From: CABQCM01 sp965145485
GTDB lineage: Bacteria; Bacillota; Clostridia; Oscillospirales; Acutalibacteraceae
Direction: 5' to 3'
NCBI GenBank assembly: GCA_965145485.1
Contig: CBCTCU010000004.1
Span: 56,733 to 120,732 of the forward strand
DNA: 64,000 nt
Both the position numbers and the translations under genes were made by a program. Below the pieces are notes generated by a model. It made no database searches, was not told where the DNA came from, and worked only from the letters and a program-made list of their open reading frames with translations. Numbering within the stretch: the first letter of the stretch is position 1; each line of letters starts with the position of its first letter. Below are positions 1 through 8,070 of the stretch, one piece after another.

Positions 1-259
1 GATGAGCCCGGCCATATGGGGGATGGAAAAAGATGAAGTAGCAAGGACCGAGCGACAAAACAGGGCGCTTGTTCTTTATTACACAAGCTATCTATATAGG
101 GTCGGGCAAGCGATGCAAGAGACAGCGTGTTATGCCCCCTTGTTGATAAGCAGATCGCTAAAAAACGATCAGGATGCAAAGTAGGTTCCCAGCTTTGCCA
201 TGAGGGCCTCATTGGCATAGGGTTCCTTTGGTTACCGGTTACCCCGGTGATTCTTGACA
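1..259. other. window edge, no gene recognised
   Basis: The first 259 bases contain only a short plus-strand open frame (2-184, 60 codons) with no family resemblance and no clear ribosome binding site, so I do not call it. A small inverted repeat (GATCG/CGATC, about 152-169) and a doubled GGTTACC (231-244) are visible. The segment may be the spacer between the transketolase operon and a gene outside the window. Confidence 0.4.
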
Positions 260-296
260 CAAAAAACAGCCTCTGATGATAACATCAGAGGCTGTT
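260..296 (-). terminator. rho-independent terminator of the transketolase operon
   Basis: A perfect stem pairs AACAGCCTCTGATG (265-278) with CATCAGAGGCTGTT (283-296) around a four-base loop. Read on the minus strand it is followed by a run of six T. It lies 18 bases past the stop codon of the C-terminal transketolase gene. Confidence 0.85.
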
Positions 297-313
297 CGAT
301 TAGAATGTCTATC

Positions 314-1261
314 TTACTTTTTCATAGAAATGGCAGCTTTTGCCTTGGCCACAATATTTTCCGCCGTCAGGCCGTAGAGCTTGAGCACCTCGACAGCCGG
401 GCCGCTGCGCCCAAACTGGTCGTTGACCCCCACGCGCAGCACCGGTACCGGACAGCGCTCGCACAGATACTCGCTGACTGCGCCGCCCAAACCGCCAAGG
501 ATCGAATGCTCCTCCGCTGTTACCAGCGCGCCGGTTTCCTGCGCGGCCTTGAGCAGGATATCGCCGTCGAGCGGCTTGATGGTGTGCATATTAATGACAC
601 GGGCCGAGATTCCTTCGTTGGCCAGCAGCTCGGCCGCTTTGAGCGACTCGCCTACCATCAATCCGGTTCCAACAATGGTGACGTCTTTGCCCTCACGCAG
701 CAAAACGCCCTTGCCAATCTCAAAACGATAGTCCTCATCGAATATCTGCTCCACCGCCAGCCGGCCAAACCGGAGATAAACCGGCCCTTCATAAGCAGCC
801 GCGGCATGTACGGCCGCTTTGGCCTCGACGCAGTCCGCCGGGTTGAGTATGGTCATGCCGGGAATGGTGCGCATCAGCGCGATATCCTCACAGCACTGGT
901 GGGTCGCGCCATCCTCCCCCACCGAGAGGCCGGCGTGGGTCGCGCCAATTTTGACGTTCAGATGGGTATAACCCACGGCGTTGCGCACCTGCTCATAGGC
1001 GCGGCCGGCTGCGAACATGGCAAAGGAACTGCAAAAGACCAGCTTGCCGGTGGTCGTCAGTCCGGCGGCCACACCGATCAAATTCTGCTCGGCAATGCCG
1101 CAGTCAAAAAAACGATCGGGATATGCTTTTTTGAACATCCCCGTTTTGGTCGCCCCCGCCAAATCGGCGTCGAGCACGATCAGGTTATCGTATTTTGCGC
1201 CCAGCTCCACGAGGGCTTCGCCATAGGACTCGCGGGTGGCCTGCTTTTTCTTATCCGCCAT
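314..1261 (-). CDS. transketolase, C-terminal subunit
   Basis: This is the second half of a split transketolase, a thiamine-diphosphate enzyme of the non-oxidative pentose phosphate pathway. About 315 residues carry the pyrimidine-binding domain, with GIAEQN (its Glu activates the cofactor) near residue 57 and HAGLSVGEDGATHQ further on. The transketolase C-terminal domain follows and ends in DQFGRSG. An upstream ATG at 1273 is also in frame, but GGTGA lies five bases before the ATG at 1261, so I prefer the shorter form. The N-terminal subunit is immediately upstream, and the two chains should assemble into one active site. Split transketolases are common in Clostridia. Confidence 0.93.
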   Translation of the reverse strand: MADKKKQATRESYGEALVELGAKYDNLIVLDADLAGATKTGMFKKAYPDRFFDCGIAEQNLIGVAAGLTTTGKLVFCSSFAMFAAGRAYEQVRNAVGYTHLNVKIGATHAGLSVGEDGATHQCCEDIALMRTIPGMTILNPADCVEAKAAVHAAAAYEGPVYLRFGRLAVEQIFDEDYRFEIGKGVLLREGKDVTIVGTGLMVGESLKAAELLANEGISARVINMHTIKPLDGDILLKAAQETGALVTAEEHSILGGLGGAVSEYLCERCPVPVLRVGVNDQFGRSGPAVEVLKLYGLTAENIVAKAKAAISMKK

Positions 1262-1337
1262 TTTATTCACCATGTCTTTGCAGGAGGCGTTTTCTCCCGC
1301 AAAGCGCTTTCCTTTCTTATGGAATTTGAGTCTGTAT

Positions 1338-1378
1338 CAGCCGCACAAACGACTGCGGCTGCGTGCGTTAAGGCACGC
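1338..1378 (-). other. two hairpins between the transketolase halves
   Basis: CAGCCGCA (1338-1345) pairs with TGCGGCTG (1354-1361), and GCGTGC (1361-1366) pairs with GCACGC (1373-1378). They lie in the roughly 110-base gap between the two subunit genes. They may set the expression ratio or stabilise mRNA. Neither has a T-run, so they are not simple terminators. Confidence 0.35.
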
Positions 1379-1382
1379 GGCC

Positions 1383-2228
1383 TTATTCCGCCTCCAGGCT
1401 GCTGAGCGTATCGCGAAGCTCCTGCATCGCCTGGGCATACTGCTCGTCGTTGGGAGCGGCGCCATGCCAGCTGGCCTTGTTTTCCATAAAGGAAACGCCC
1501 TTACCCTTGGTCGTATGCATCACGATGGCCGTCGGCTGCCCCTTGGTCGCACGCGCTTTGGCGAACGCATCCTCGATCTGATCGAAGTCGTGGCCGTCGA
1601 TGACGATGACATTCCATCCAAAGGCTTTGAACTTTTCATCAATTGGGCAGGGGGAGTTAACCTCGTCGAGCGACCCGTCGATTTGCAGATTGTTAAAATC
1701 AATGACAGCGCAAAGGTGATCCAGCTTTTTATGGGATGCAAACATGGCGGCCTCCCAAACCTGGCCCTCCTCCAGCTCGCCGTCGCCAAGGATGGCGTAG
1801 ACGCGATAGGCGGCGTTGGAAATTTTTGCACTCAGCGCCATGCCGGTGGCCACCGAAATGCCCTGCCCCAGCGAGCCCGAGCTCATATCCACGCCGGGGG
1901 TACCCTTCATGTCCGGATGCCCCTGCAAATAGGAATCGATGTGGCGCAAGGTTTTCAGATCCTCCACCGGGAAATAACCGCGGTTTGCCAGCGCCGAGTA
2001 AAGCCCCGGCGCCGTATGCCCTTTGGACAGTACCAGACGATCCCTTTCCGGCCACTTCGGATTGGCGGGGTCGATGTTCATCTCCTTGAAATAAAGGTAT
2101 GCCAGCACGTCAGCGATCGAAAGCGAGCCGCCTGGATGCCCTGATTTTCCGCAATACACCCCTTCAATGATGCCAAGGCGGATCTTACATGCAGTAATCT
2201 GCATTTGTTTTTTTAATGCCTGTTCCAA
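1383..2228 (-). CDS. transketolase, N-terminal subunit
   Basis: This is the diphosphate-binding half of a split transketolase (281 residues). Visible motifs are GHPGGSLS near residue 30, VLSKGHT, GSLGQGISVATGMA, and the thiamine-diphosphate/Mg signature beginning GDGELEEGQ and closing with the NN of FNNLQIDG. The start is a TTG at 2228: GGGAGGT lies eight bases upstream, whereas the first ATG is eight codons inside and has no such site. The gene is first in a two-gene operon with the C-terminal subunit and has its own consensus-like promoter at 2264-2292. The pair supplies sugar-phosphate interconversion for ribose and aromatic precursors. Confidence 0.94.
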   Translation of the reverse strand: MEQALKKQMQITACKIRLGIIEGVYCGKSGHPGGSLSIADVLAYLYFKEMNIDPANPKWPERDRLVLSKGHTAPGLYSALANRGYFPVEDLKTLRHIDSYLQGHPDMKGTPGVDMSSGSLGQGISVATGMALSAKISNAAYRVYAILGDGELEEGQVWEAAMFASHKKLDHLCAVIDFNNLQIDGSLDEVNSPCPIDEKFKAFGWNVIVIDGHDFDQIEDAFAKARATKGQPTAIVMHTTKGKGVSFMENKASWHGAAPNDEQYAQAMQELRDTLSSLEAE

Positions 2229-2263
2229 ATAAAACTACCTCCCGTTCTTAATAAGCCGGATAT

Positions 2264-2292
2264 ATGATATCTCAAAAACGGCATTTTGTCAA
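2264..2292 (-). promoter_or_regulatory. sigma-A promoter of the transketolase operon
   Basis: On the minus strand TTGACA (2287-2292) and TATCAT (2264-2269) are separated by 17 bases. Transcription should begin near 2257, about 30 bases before the TTG start codon. Confidence 0.8.
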
Positions 2293-2434
2293 ATCTTATT
2301 CCTGCTTGTCCGATTCACACACGAAAACGGCCCCTGGTCGCATTTGGAATCCATGCTTCTTGTAAACCCCGGCGCCGCAACCAATCTCTTGGCGTAGAAG
2401 GCCGAACCGGCCTCGGATTTCCCCGTCTCCCCGA

Positions 2435-3352
2435 TCACTCCTCTGCCCGCAAGAGATGCAAAAACCGGACAAAATAGTCGGGCAACTCACTGCTAAAGGA
2501 CAGCATCTCTCCGCTGCGCGGATGGACAAAGCCAATGGTGCGCGCGTGGAGGCATTGCCCCTCCAGCCCGGGTACCCGGCGGCCGCCATACAGGGTATCC
2601 CCTGCCAGCGGATGGCCCAGATAGGCCATATGGACCCGGATCTGATGGGTACGGCCGGTCTCAAGACAGAGCCTCAAATGGGTAAAGCCGGGATACTCGG
2701 CCAGCACGGTGTACTGTGTGGCCGCCTCGCGTCCTCCCCGCTCGACCACCGCCATCTGCTTGCGCTTGACCGGATGCCGTCCAATGGGCGCGCAAACCCG
2801 CCCCTCTGGCTGTTTGAGGTGGCCGCAGGCAACCGCCTCATAGGTCCGCGTAAAGGAATGGGCCTTAATCTGCTCCGCCAGGCCCTGGTGGGCAAAATCG
2901 TTTTTGGCAACCACCAGCAGGCCGCTGGTATCCTTGTCGATGCGATGGACAATCCCGGGACGCAACACCCCGCCAATGCCCGACAGGCTTTCGCCGCAGT
3001 GGTACAGCAGCGCGTTGACCAGGGTCCCGTCCGGATTACCCGCCGCCGGATGCACTACCATCCCCTTTGGTTTGTTGACCACCAGCAGGTCGCCGTCCTC
3101 ATAAACGATATCCAGGGGGATATTCTCCGGCTGGGCTTTGTCGGGCTGGACAGGCGGCAGGTCGATATGCACCACATCCCCCGCATGAACCTGGGCGCTT
3201 TTGGAGGCTGTGCGGCCATTTAAGGTAACCCTTCCGTCCTCAATCAGGCGTATCACGGCCGAACGCGACAGGCCGCCGTCCGCCCGGTCGGCCACCGCGC
3301 GGTCAAGGCGTGTGGGAGATGTGCAATCGATGGTAATCATCCAATCACTCAT
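2435..3352 (-). CDS. rluD: RluD-type 23S rRNA pseudouridine synthase
   Basis: This RluA/RluD family enzyme isomerises uridines to pseudouridine in large-subunit rRNA. An S4 RNA-binding domain spans about residues 12-75. The catalytic domain contains HRIDKDTSG, with the nucleophilic Asp139, followed by GLLVVAK, and ends with RTHQIRVH and the GDTLYGG region. The length (305) is normal. It overlaps the end of lspA by eight bases, so the two are translated together. The lspA-rluD pair is conserved across Firmicutes. The exact uridine targets cannot be read from sequence, so the symbol is by family. Confidence 0.9.
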   Translation of the reverse strand: MSDWMITIDCTSPTRLDRAVADRADGGLSRSAVIRLIEDGRVTLNGRTASKSAQVHAGDVVHIDLPPVQPDKAQPENIPLDIVYEDGDLLVVNKPKGMVVHPAAGNPDGTLVNALLYHCGESLSGIGGVLRPGIVHRIDKDTSGLLVVAKNDFAHQGLAEQIKAHSFTRTYEAVACGHLKQPEGRVCAPIGRHPVKRKQMAVVERGGREAATQYTVLAEYPGFTHLRLCLETGRTHQIRVHMAYLGHPLAGDTLYGGRRVPGLEGQCLHARTIGFVHPRSGEMLSFSSELPDYFVRFLHLLRAEE

Positions 3353-3854
3353 GGCTCTCGCCGCCCTGGCTGTTGCGCGAACGCATATCCCGCACGATTT
3401 CCAAAATCAGATACAGGATGACCAGCCCTCCCCCCACGACGACAAAAACATCGGCGACATTAAAGACAAAGGGGAACCAGGAAAACTCAAACAGCATAAA
3501 ATCGATCACCACGCCGCGGAAGATGCGGTCGATCAAATTCCCTACTCCGCCGGACAGGATCAGCACCGCCGCCCACATGGCAAGACGGGAACGGATGCGG
3601 CGGGTGAGGATAGCGTAAATCACGCCGATCATTACCGCCACCGTGAGCACAATCAAAATTACGCGGGAGTAGGGGACATTCTGTAACAGGCCCATGGCCG
3701 CGCCCGGATTGTGCACATAGTGAAGCTCAAACAGCCCGGGAATCAGCTCAATCGACTGGCCCAGCGTCATGGTGTGAATCACCAGGAGCTTGGTAAGCTG
3801 ATCGACAACAACCAGCGCTCCGGCGACCAGCAAAGGTACAACGATCGCCGTCAT
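3345..3854 (-). CDS. lspA: lipoprotein signal peptidase (SPase II)
   Basis: This integral membrane aspartyl protease cleaves the signal peptide of prolipoproteins after lipid attachment. The 169-residue protein has four hydrophobic segments. The catalytic aspartates lie in VGNLIDR and in FNVADVFVVVG, and the family motif HNPGAAMG is present. The ATG at 3854 is preferred over the one at 3860 because AGGAGG lies seven bases before it but abuts the earlier one. An open 43-codon stretch without a start codon ends in a TGA overlapping this ATG. The gene is followed directly by rluD. Confidence 0.94.
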   Translation of the reverse strand: MTAIVVPLLVAGALVVVDQLTKLLVIHTMTLGQSIELIPGLFELHYVHNPGAAMGLLQNVPYSRVILIVLTVAVMIGVIYAILTRRIRSRLAMWAAVLILSGGVGNLIDRIFRGVVIDFMLFEFSWFPFVFNVADVFVVVGGGLVILYLILEIVRDMRSRNSQGGESHE

Positions 3855-4087
3855 CCGCATCCCTCCTTACAAAACACGAGCCTGCCGGGAATCATGTCAC
3901 GGCAGACCCGCTTTCCATCTACAAGAACATCGCCGGCAAAGGCGCTTAGGGTACCATCGCCGCAGGCGGTTATGGCACTTTAAATTTTAGCACCGGCCTG
4001 AGACCATGTGCATAGGACACCATTCGCACTTCGTGTTCACGGTATCATATATAAGCTCTTTTGCCGCATTTGAGAACCAACCGGGGC

Positions 4088-5167
4088 TCAATTCCTATTC
4101 TTCCGCTTTTTAAAGAAGCCGCGAGAGGGCTCCTCCTCCAAATAGTCCTCATCGTCCGACAAATCGTAGTCCTCCCCAAATTTCAGGTTGGAAAACTTGG
4201 AGGGGCGCTCCTCTTCCGGGTCGGCATCGATTTGAAACCGGGTGGGCGCCTTAGCCGATGCGGATGCTGGCGGCGTGGTTTTTTGCGGTTGAGCCGCCGC
4301 GGATGAGGCAGGCCTCTGAGCAGGCTGTCTGACCTGCGAAGGGGCATCCTTCGCCTCTACCGGCACCGGGTCGGAATTGCTTGCAATCTCTACCGGCTCT
4401 ACATCGCTGGATACCTCCGGCCGGGCCGGCGCCTCCCGTTCGACAGCATCGGGAGCTTCTTCGACAGCTACTGCGCTGGAAGCCTCATGTCTCGCCTTGT
4501 CCGTGGCAACAGCCACCGCTGCCTCGGCCGCCTCGGCCTTATCCTGTGCTACAGTCTCGGCTGCAACCGGAGGCGCAGGGATGACCCTCTCTTGCGCGGC
4601 AAGGCGCTCAATCAGGGAAATCTGCTCGTGATACATGGCAATGAGCTGATCCTTAAAGCTCTGGGTCTGGCGTTTCATCTCTTCCAGAGCGGCGCGTTCC
4701 GCCCGGCTTTTCTCCAAGGCGTCAAACAGCATACGGCCGGAACGGTCCTTCGCCTCGGCGATCACTTTAGTCGCCTGCTGTTTGGTATCGGCCAACCTGG
4801 CCTGATAATCCGCCTCGGCCTGTTCGGTGAGGGCGTTCGCTTTCTGACGGGCCTCGCTCTCAAGCTTGGCCGCGGTACGCTCCGACTCCTCCTTGAGCTT
4901 GGCGGCGGTTTCCTGCGCGTCCTTAGTAATCTGGTCGGCAGCCCGCTGGGCGGTCAAAAGGGCATTGTGAATGCTTCCCTCCTGCGCGCGGTACTCCTCA
5001 ATCTTGTCGGCCAGCACGCCAAGCTTCTGCATCAGCGCGTCGGTATTCTTCTGCGTGGCCTCCATCGTGCGGACAACCTCGTCGATAAACTCGTCCACCT
5101 CGTCAATACGGTATCCCCGGCCTACACGGGTGAAAACGACGTTCTTGATATCTTCAATCGTATACAT
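4088..5167 (-). CDS. divIVA: DivIVA-domain cell division protein
   Basis: DivIVA proteins bind curved membrane at poles and septa and recruit division partners. The N-terminal lipid-binding domain starts YTIEDIKNVVFTRVGRGYRIDEVDEFIDEV, here broken as YTIEDIKNVVF and GYRIDEVDEFID. A long Ala/Glu/Lys-rich coiled coil spans about residues 35-200. The rest is a low-complexity acidic/proline tail ending in basic residues. The start at 5167 follows GGGGAG by ten bases; an ATG at 5188 is also in frame. At 359 residues it is longer than Bacillus DivIVA because of the extended tail. It closes the HlyD-YggS-SepF-DivIVA series, as in the ylm-divIVA cluster of Firmicutes. Confidence 0.9.
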   Translation of the reverse strand: MYTIEDIKNVVFTRVGRGYRIDEVDEFIDEVVRTMEATQKNTDALMQKLGVLADKIEEYRAQEGSIHNALLTAQRAADQITKDAQETAAKLKEESERTAAKLESEARQKANALTEQAEADYQARLADTKQQATKVIAEAKDRSGRMLFDALEKSRAERAALEEMKRQTQSFKDQLIAMYHEQISLIERLAAQERVIPAPPVAAETVAQDKAEAAEAAVAVATDKARHEASSAVAVEEAPDAVEREAPARPEVSSDVEPVEIASNSDPVPVEAKDAPSQVRQPAQRPASSAAAQPQKTTPPASASAKAPTRFQIDADPEEERPSKFSNLKFGEDYDLSDDEDYLEEEPSRGFFKKRKNRN

Positions 5168-5221
5168 GCCCTTCCAACTCCCCTTCATCGGTCATTCCGA
5201 CTCTTTTTGCTTGCCGCGGAA

Positions 5222-5680
5222 TCACAAGTACAGGCCGTTGCCCTCCAGCTCGTCGATGAGCACCTCGCCCATGACGTCGACGTTGCTCGGCGTAATCATA
5301 TAGGTTTTGTTGGCAACCTTTTTGATGGTGGCCTTATTAGCATAAGCGGCGCCGCTGACAAAATCGACCAGCCGGTGCGCAACCTCCTTGGGGGTATCCT
5401 CCAGGTTGAGCACCACCGTACGCCGGTCGTTGAGATGATCGGCAATCGACGGGCCGTCGCTCATGCGCTCGGGCTTGACCAGCACTACCTGAAGCTGGCT
5501 TCCAGTGTTGAGATTGACAATTTTGCTGCGTCTATCTGCCGAACGGGAGGGCGCGCTCTCACTTGCCGGCGGCTCGCTGTAAGCCGGAGGCGCCTCCTCG
5601 GGGATATCATCGTCATAGTAGTAGTCGTCATCGTCGATTGGAGCGTTCATCATGTTTTTGATCTTGTCCTTAAAGCTCAT
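5222..5680 (-). CDS. sepF: cell division protein SepF
   Basis: SepF tethers FtsZ to the membrane and aligns the Z-ring. The 152-residue protein has the expected N-terminal amphipathic stretch (MSFKDKIKNMM), an acidic Tyr/Asp linker, and the C-terminal SepF domain from about residue 60 (KIVNLN to the end) including GPSIADHL and DRRTVVLNLED. It sits 26 bases after yggS and 54 bases before divIVA, the usual order. Confidence 0.94.
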   Translation of the reverse strand: MSFKDKIKNMMNAPIDDDDYYYDDDIPEEAPPAYSEPPASESAPSRSADRRSKIVNLNTGSQLQVVLVKPERMSDGPSIADHLNDRRTVVLNLEDTPKEVAHRLVDFVSGAAYANKATIKKVANKTYMITPSNVDVMGEVLIDELEGNGLYL

Positions 5681-5706
5681 GGTCCTACCTCCAAAACCCT
5701 TATATT

Positions 5707-6441
5707 TTAATGGGATTGCCGGGGGCCAAACAGAGCCGAGCCGACCCGCACGAGCGTAGCGCCCTCCGCCACGGCCTCCTCATAGTCACCGGACATCCCC
5801 ATAGATAACACGTCCATAAATACATTATCTATTTTTTTGCCCCGAATGTCAACAAACAGTTGGTGCAATCGGTAAAAAATTTGACGAATTTCGTCTTTTG
5901 TTTCGCAAATGGGAGGAATACTCATGATTCCACGAACCGATATTCCAGGAAATGTCGAAATATTGGATAAGATTCCCTCGAGTTCCGATACCCGCACCCC
6001 CGACTTGCTCTCTTCCTCCCCGATGTTGACCTCGACGAGCACCTCGGTTACCATGCCCAGCATGAGGCTGCGATCGGATATGGCCTTTGCCAGGCGGACC
6101 GAGTCGACCGACTCGATCATGCGCACCATGCCGGTGACCGCATTCACCTTGTTGGTCTGCAAATGGCCGATCAGATGGATTTCGGCCTGGTCGCGGTGCA
6201 GCGCGTCCCACTTTGACTGAAGCTCCTGCACCCGGTTTTCCCCGATCAGGTCGATGCCGAGATCGATTGCGCGGTTGATCACCTCGGCCGGCACCGTCTT
6301 GGTTGCGGCCAGAAGGCGGATCTCCTCCGGCGAGCGCCCGGCGCTCTGGGCGGCGCGGGCAATGTTTTCCCTCACGCGCTTGATGTTGTCCTCCAGGCCG
6401 CCGTAACGGGCCTCGAGCTCCTCACTTGACCACTTTTCCAT
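5707..6441 (-). CDS. yggS: YggS/YlmE-family pyridoxal phosphate homeostasis protein
   Basis: These cytosolic single-domain proteins bind pyridoxal 5'-phosphate and buffer its pool; no enzymatic reaction is established. The Lys that forms the Schiff base is in LLAATKTV (Lys48). GENRVQE, HLIGHLQTNK, VNIGEEESKSG and SMGMSGDYEEAV are family hallmarks. The start at 6441 follows GGAGGGGAAGG by nine bases and gives 244 residues. The open frame continues further upstream, but that part is the complement of the neighbouring gene. The start overlaps the end of the HlyD-like gene by 20 bases, implying coupling. Confidence 0.92.
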   Translation of the reverse strand: MEKWSSEELEARYGGLEDNIKRVRENIARAAQSAGRSPEEIRLLAATKTVPAEVINRAIDLGIDLIGENRVQELQSKWDALHRDQAEIHLIGHLQTNKVNAVTGMVRMIESVDSVRLAKAISDRSLMLGMVTEVLVEVNIGEEESKSGVRVSELEGILSNISTFPGISVRGIMSIPPICETKDEIRQIFYRLHQLFVDIRGKKIDNVFMDVLSMGMSGDYEEAVAEGATLVRVGSALFGPRQSH

Positions 6442-7642
6442 CGTACAGATCCTTCCCCTCCACAATGACTTCGTCGTATAGCTTGAGCGAATTGCTCTGG
6501 GTGGTATCGGTCTCACAAATCGTAAAGCTTGCGTTGGAATACAGGATATTGATCGGCTTGAATTTTGCCGCGATACCCGAGAGCACGTACACCCCTCGCA
6601 CCCCGTCGACCACACGCACCGCCGAGCTCGCTATGCGCAACCCGGCATATTCCTTCAGACGGATTTGGATGGTTTCCTGCCGGGCTGAAAACAGCTCGCT
6701 GGAGGTATAGTCGCAGCGCAAAATCACCACGCACCGGCCGTCGCCCGACCCCTGGTTAATCGAGCTGACCGTCACCGGCTGCACCGACTGGGTCCCTATC
6801 TGGAGCACAATGTCGATCGTCTGCCCCTTGGACAAAAGGGCAGCTTGGTCTTCGGTCATGGTGCAGGCGATATACCACTCGTAATCATAGACCAGCTTGC
6901 CGACCGCCCCTTCCACGTCCGCGGGCTGGGCCGCCTTCACCGCATCGAGCTTTTCCGGCGTGAGGGTTTCCAGCTCAGGGACGGTCAGCGCCTGTTCCAG
7001 GCCGTCCACCGTTGAGACAAAGTATCCCGAAGAGGGCACGGTGATCTGGGATGCAGCCTCCCCCGCGCTGCTGCGCAGGTCATTGAGCTCGGCCTGCAGC
7101 TGGGCAATCGTCCCGCTGAAATCGGCAACCATGCCGGCGGCGATCTGGCGCTTGTTCATCAGTGTGAGCAGGCTCGCGGCCGTGGAATCCAGACCGTCCA
7201 GCCGCCCCTTTTCGGCGATATTGAGCAATTGATTGAGTTCCTCATTCACCTGAGCCCCCAGCAAATCCGGATCAGCCGGATACTGGCCGCTGCCAGACTG
7301 CAGGTCATTGAGCGCGTCAATCTGCTCCTGCAGTTCCTTGATGCGGGCCTGCGCGCTGGCGTCCGCCTCATTGGAATAGACCTGGGCCACCGTACCAGCC
7401 GTAGCGACGTGCTCCCCATCCCCCACCGTGTAGCTGAGCACGCCGGTGACGTCGGACGTCAGAACCTGCTCGTTGCGCACAAAATAGCCCTCGGCCGTGA
7501 TCGCATCATAGTGGGAATAGTGCAGCGCGTACTCGGTACGGATCGTCTTGGACGATACCGTTACCGCCTGATACAACAGAAAGGAAGCCGCAAACAGGGC
7601 CACGACTGCTATCAATATTTTTCCGGGCAGCGAGTGTCTCAT
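6422..7642 (-). CDS. HlyD-like membrane-anchored protein of the division cluster
   Basis: An N-terminal membrane anchor (about residues 10-28) is followed by a biotinyl-lipoyl-like stretch (SDVTGVLSY and VGDGEHVATAGTVAQVY). A coiled-coil insertion rich in Glu/Gln/Ala (about 95-190) then precedes beta-rich membrane-fusion-type domains. This resembles HlyD/AcrA adaptor proteins, but no ABC or RND transporter is adjacent. Genes of this kind often precede yggS-sepF in Clostridia, so an envelope or division role is more likely than efflux. The ATG at 7642 is preferred to an in-frame GTG at 7663 that lacks a ribosome binding site. The precise function is unknown. Confidence 0.75.
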   Translation of the reverse strand: MRHSLPGKILIAVVALFAASFLLYQAVTVSSKTIRTEYALHYSHYDAITAEGYFVRNEQVLTSDVTGVLSYTVGDGEHVATAGTVAQVYSNEADASAQARIKELQEQIDALNDLQSGSGQYPADPDLLGAQVNEELNQLLNIAEKGRLDGLDSTAASLLTLMNKRQIAAGMVADFSGTIAQLQAELNDLRSSAGEAASQITVPSSGYFVSTVDGLEQALTVPELETLTPEKLDAVKAAQPADVEGAVGKLVYDYEWYIACTMTEDQAALLSKGQTIDIVLQIGTQSVQPVTVSSINQGSGDGRCVVILRCDYTSSELFSARQETIQIRLKEYAGLRIASSAVRVVDGVRGVYVLSGIAAKFKPINILYSNASFTICETDTTQSNSLKLYDEVIVEGKDLYDGKVVK

Positions 7643-7719
7643 GCCGTTACCAAGCCCTTTCACGCGTCGTCAAATTTCACCTTGCCCCGGGTTTTCCGTC
7701 CGCAAGGCCGAGGTGTGGC

Positions 7720-7746
7720 CCAACCAGCCGGTACCCGGCTGGTTGG
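7720..7746. other. GC-rich perfect hairpin between hfq and the HlyD-like gene
   Basis: CCAACCAGCCGG (7720-7731) pairs perfectly with CCGGCTGGTTGG (7735-7746) around a three-base loop. There is no T-run on either strand. It lies between the hfq operon end and the next operon, so it may protect the 3' end or terminate weakly. Confidence 0.5.
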
Positions 7747-7797
7747 AGTGTTGGTGGTCTGCCGCGGCCAGTATATTCCCCGCAGCTACGCACAATA

Positions 7798-8037
7798 TCA
7801 ATCCTTTTTGTCCTCCTGCGCCATCAGCTCGATTGGCGAGGCCGGAATGATGGTCGATATCGCATGCTTGTAAACCAGGTTCTGCTTCCCCTCATTTTCC
7901 AGCACCACCGTAAAGGAGTCAAAGCCGCGCACATAGCCTTTGAACTGAAAACCGTTGGTCAGAAAAACGGTCAACAGAATTTTCTGCCTGCGCGCCTGAT
8001 TTAAAAAGGTATCCTGCAAATTGAGCGAACTGGGCAT
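7798..8037 (-). CDS. hfq: RNA chaperone Hfq
   Basis: Hfq is a hexameric Sm-like RNA-binding protein that assists small RNAs and mRNA turnover. The 79-residue product carries the Sm1 region (QDTFLNQARRQK, LTVFLTNGFQFKGYVRGFD) and the Sm2 signature LVYKHAIST. The ATG at 8037 is chosen because GGAGG lies seven bases upstream; the ATG at 8043 almost abuts that site. It follows miaA, the classical miaA-hfq arrangement. Confidence 0.95.
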   Translation of the reverse strand: MPSSLNLQDTFLNQARRQKILLTVFLTNGFQFKGYVRGFDSFTVVLENEGKQNLVYKHAISTIIPASPIELMAQEDKKD

Positions 8038-8070
8038 TGTCATTCCTCCTCAACCGGGCTTGTCCCCGGG

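Noticed and set aside
2..184. 60-codon plus-strand frame at the window start
   Set aside because: No homology, no ribosome binding site, low-information composition.
254..2144. Long plus-strand frames across the transketolase genes, and similar long frames opposite mutL, rpoB, rpoC, fusA and rpoD
   Set aside because: Complement-strand shadows caused by high GC codon bias; the minus-strand proteins are unmistakable.
2296..2434. Minus-strand frame ending with GVYKKHGFQ, reminiscent of a GNAT acetyltransferase tail
   Set aside because: It overlaps rluD in another frame for most of its length and lacks the acetyl-CoA motif; the resemblance is too short.
3851..3979. 43-codon minus-strand open stretch ending in a TGA that overlaps the lspA ATG
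   Set aside because: No start codon except a late ATG and no recognisable family; it might be a gene remnant but cannot be supported.
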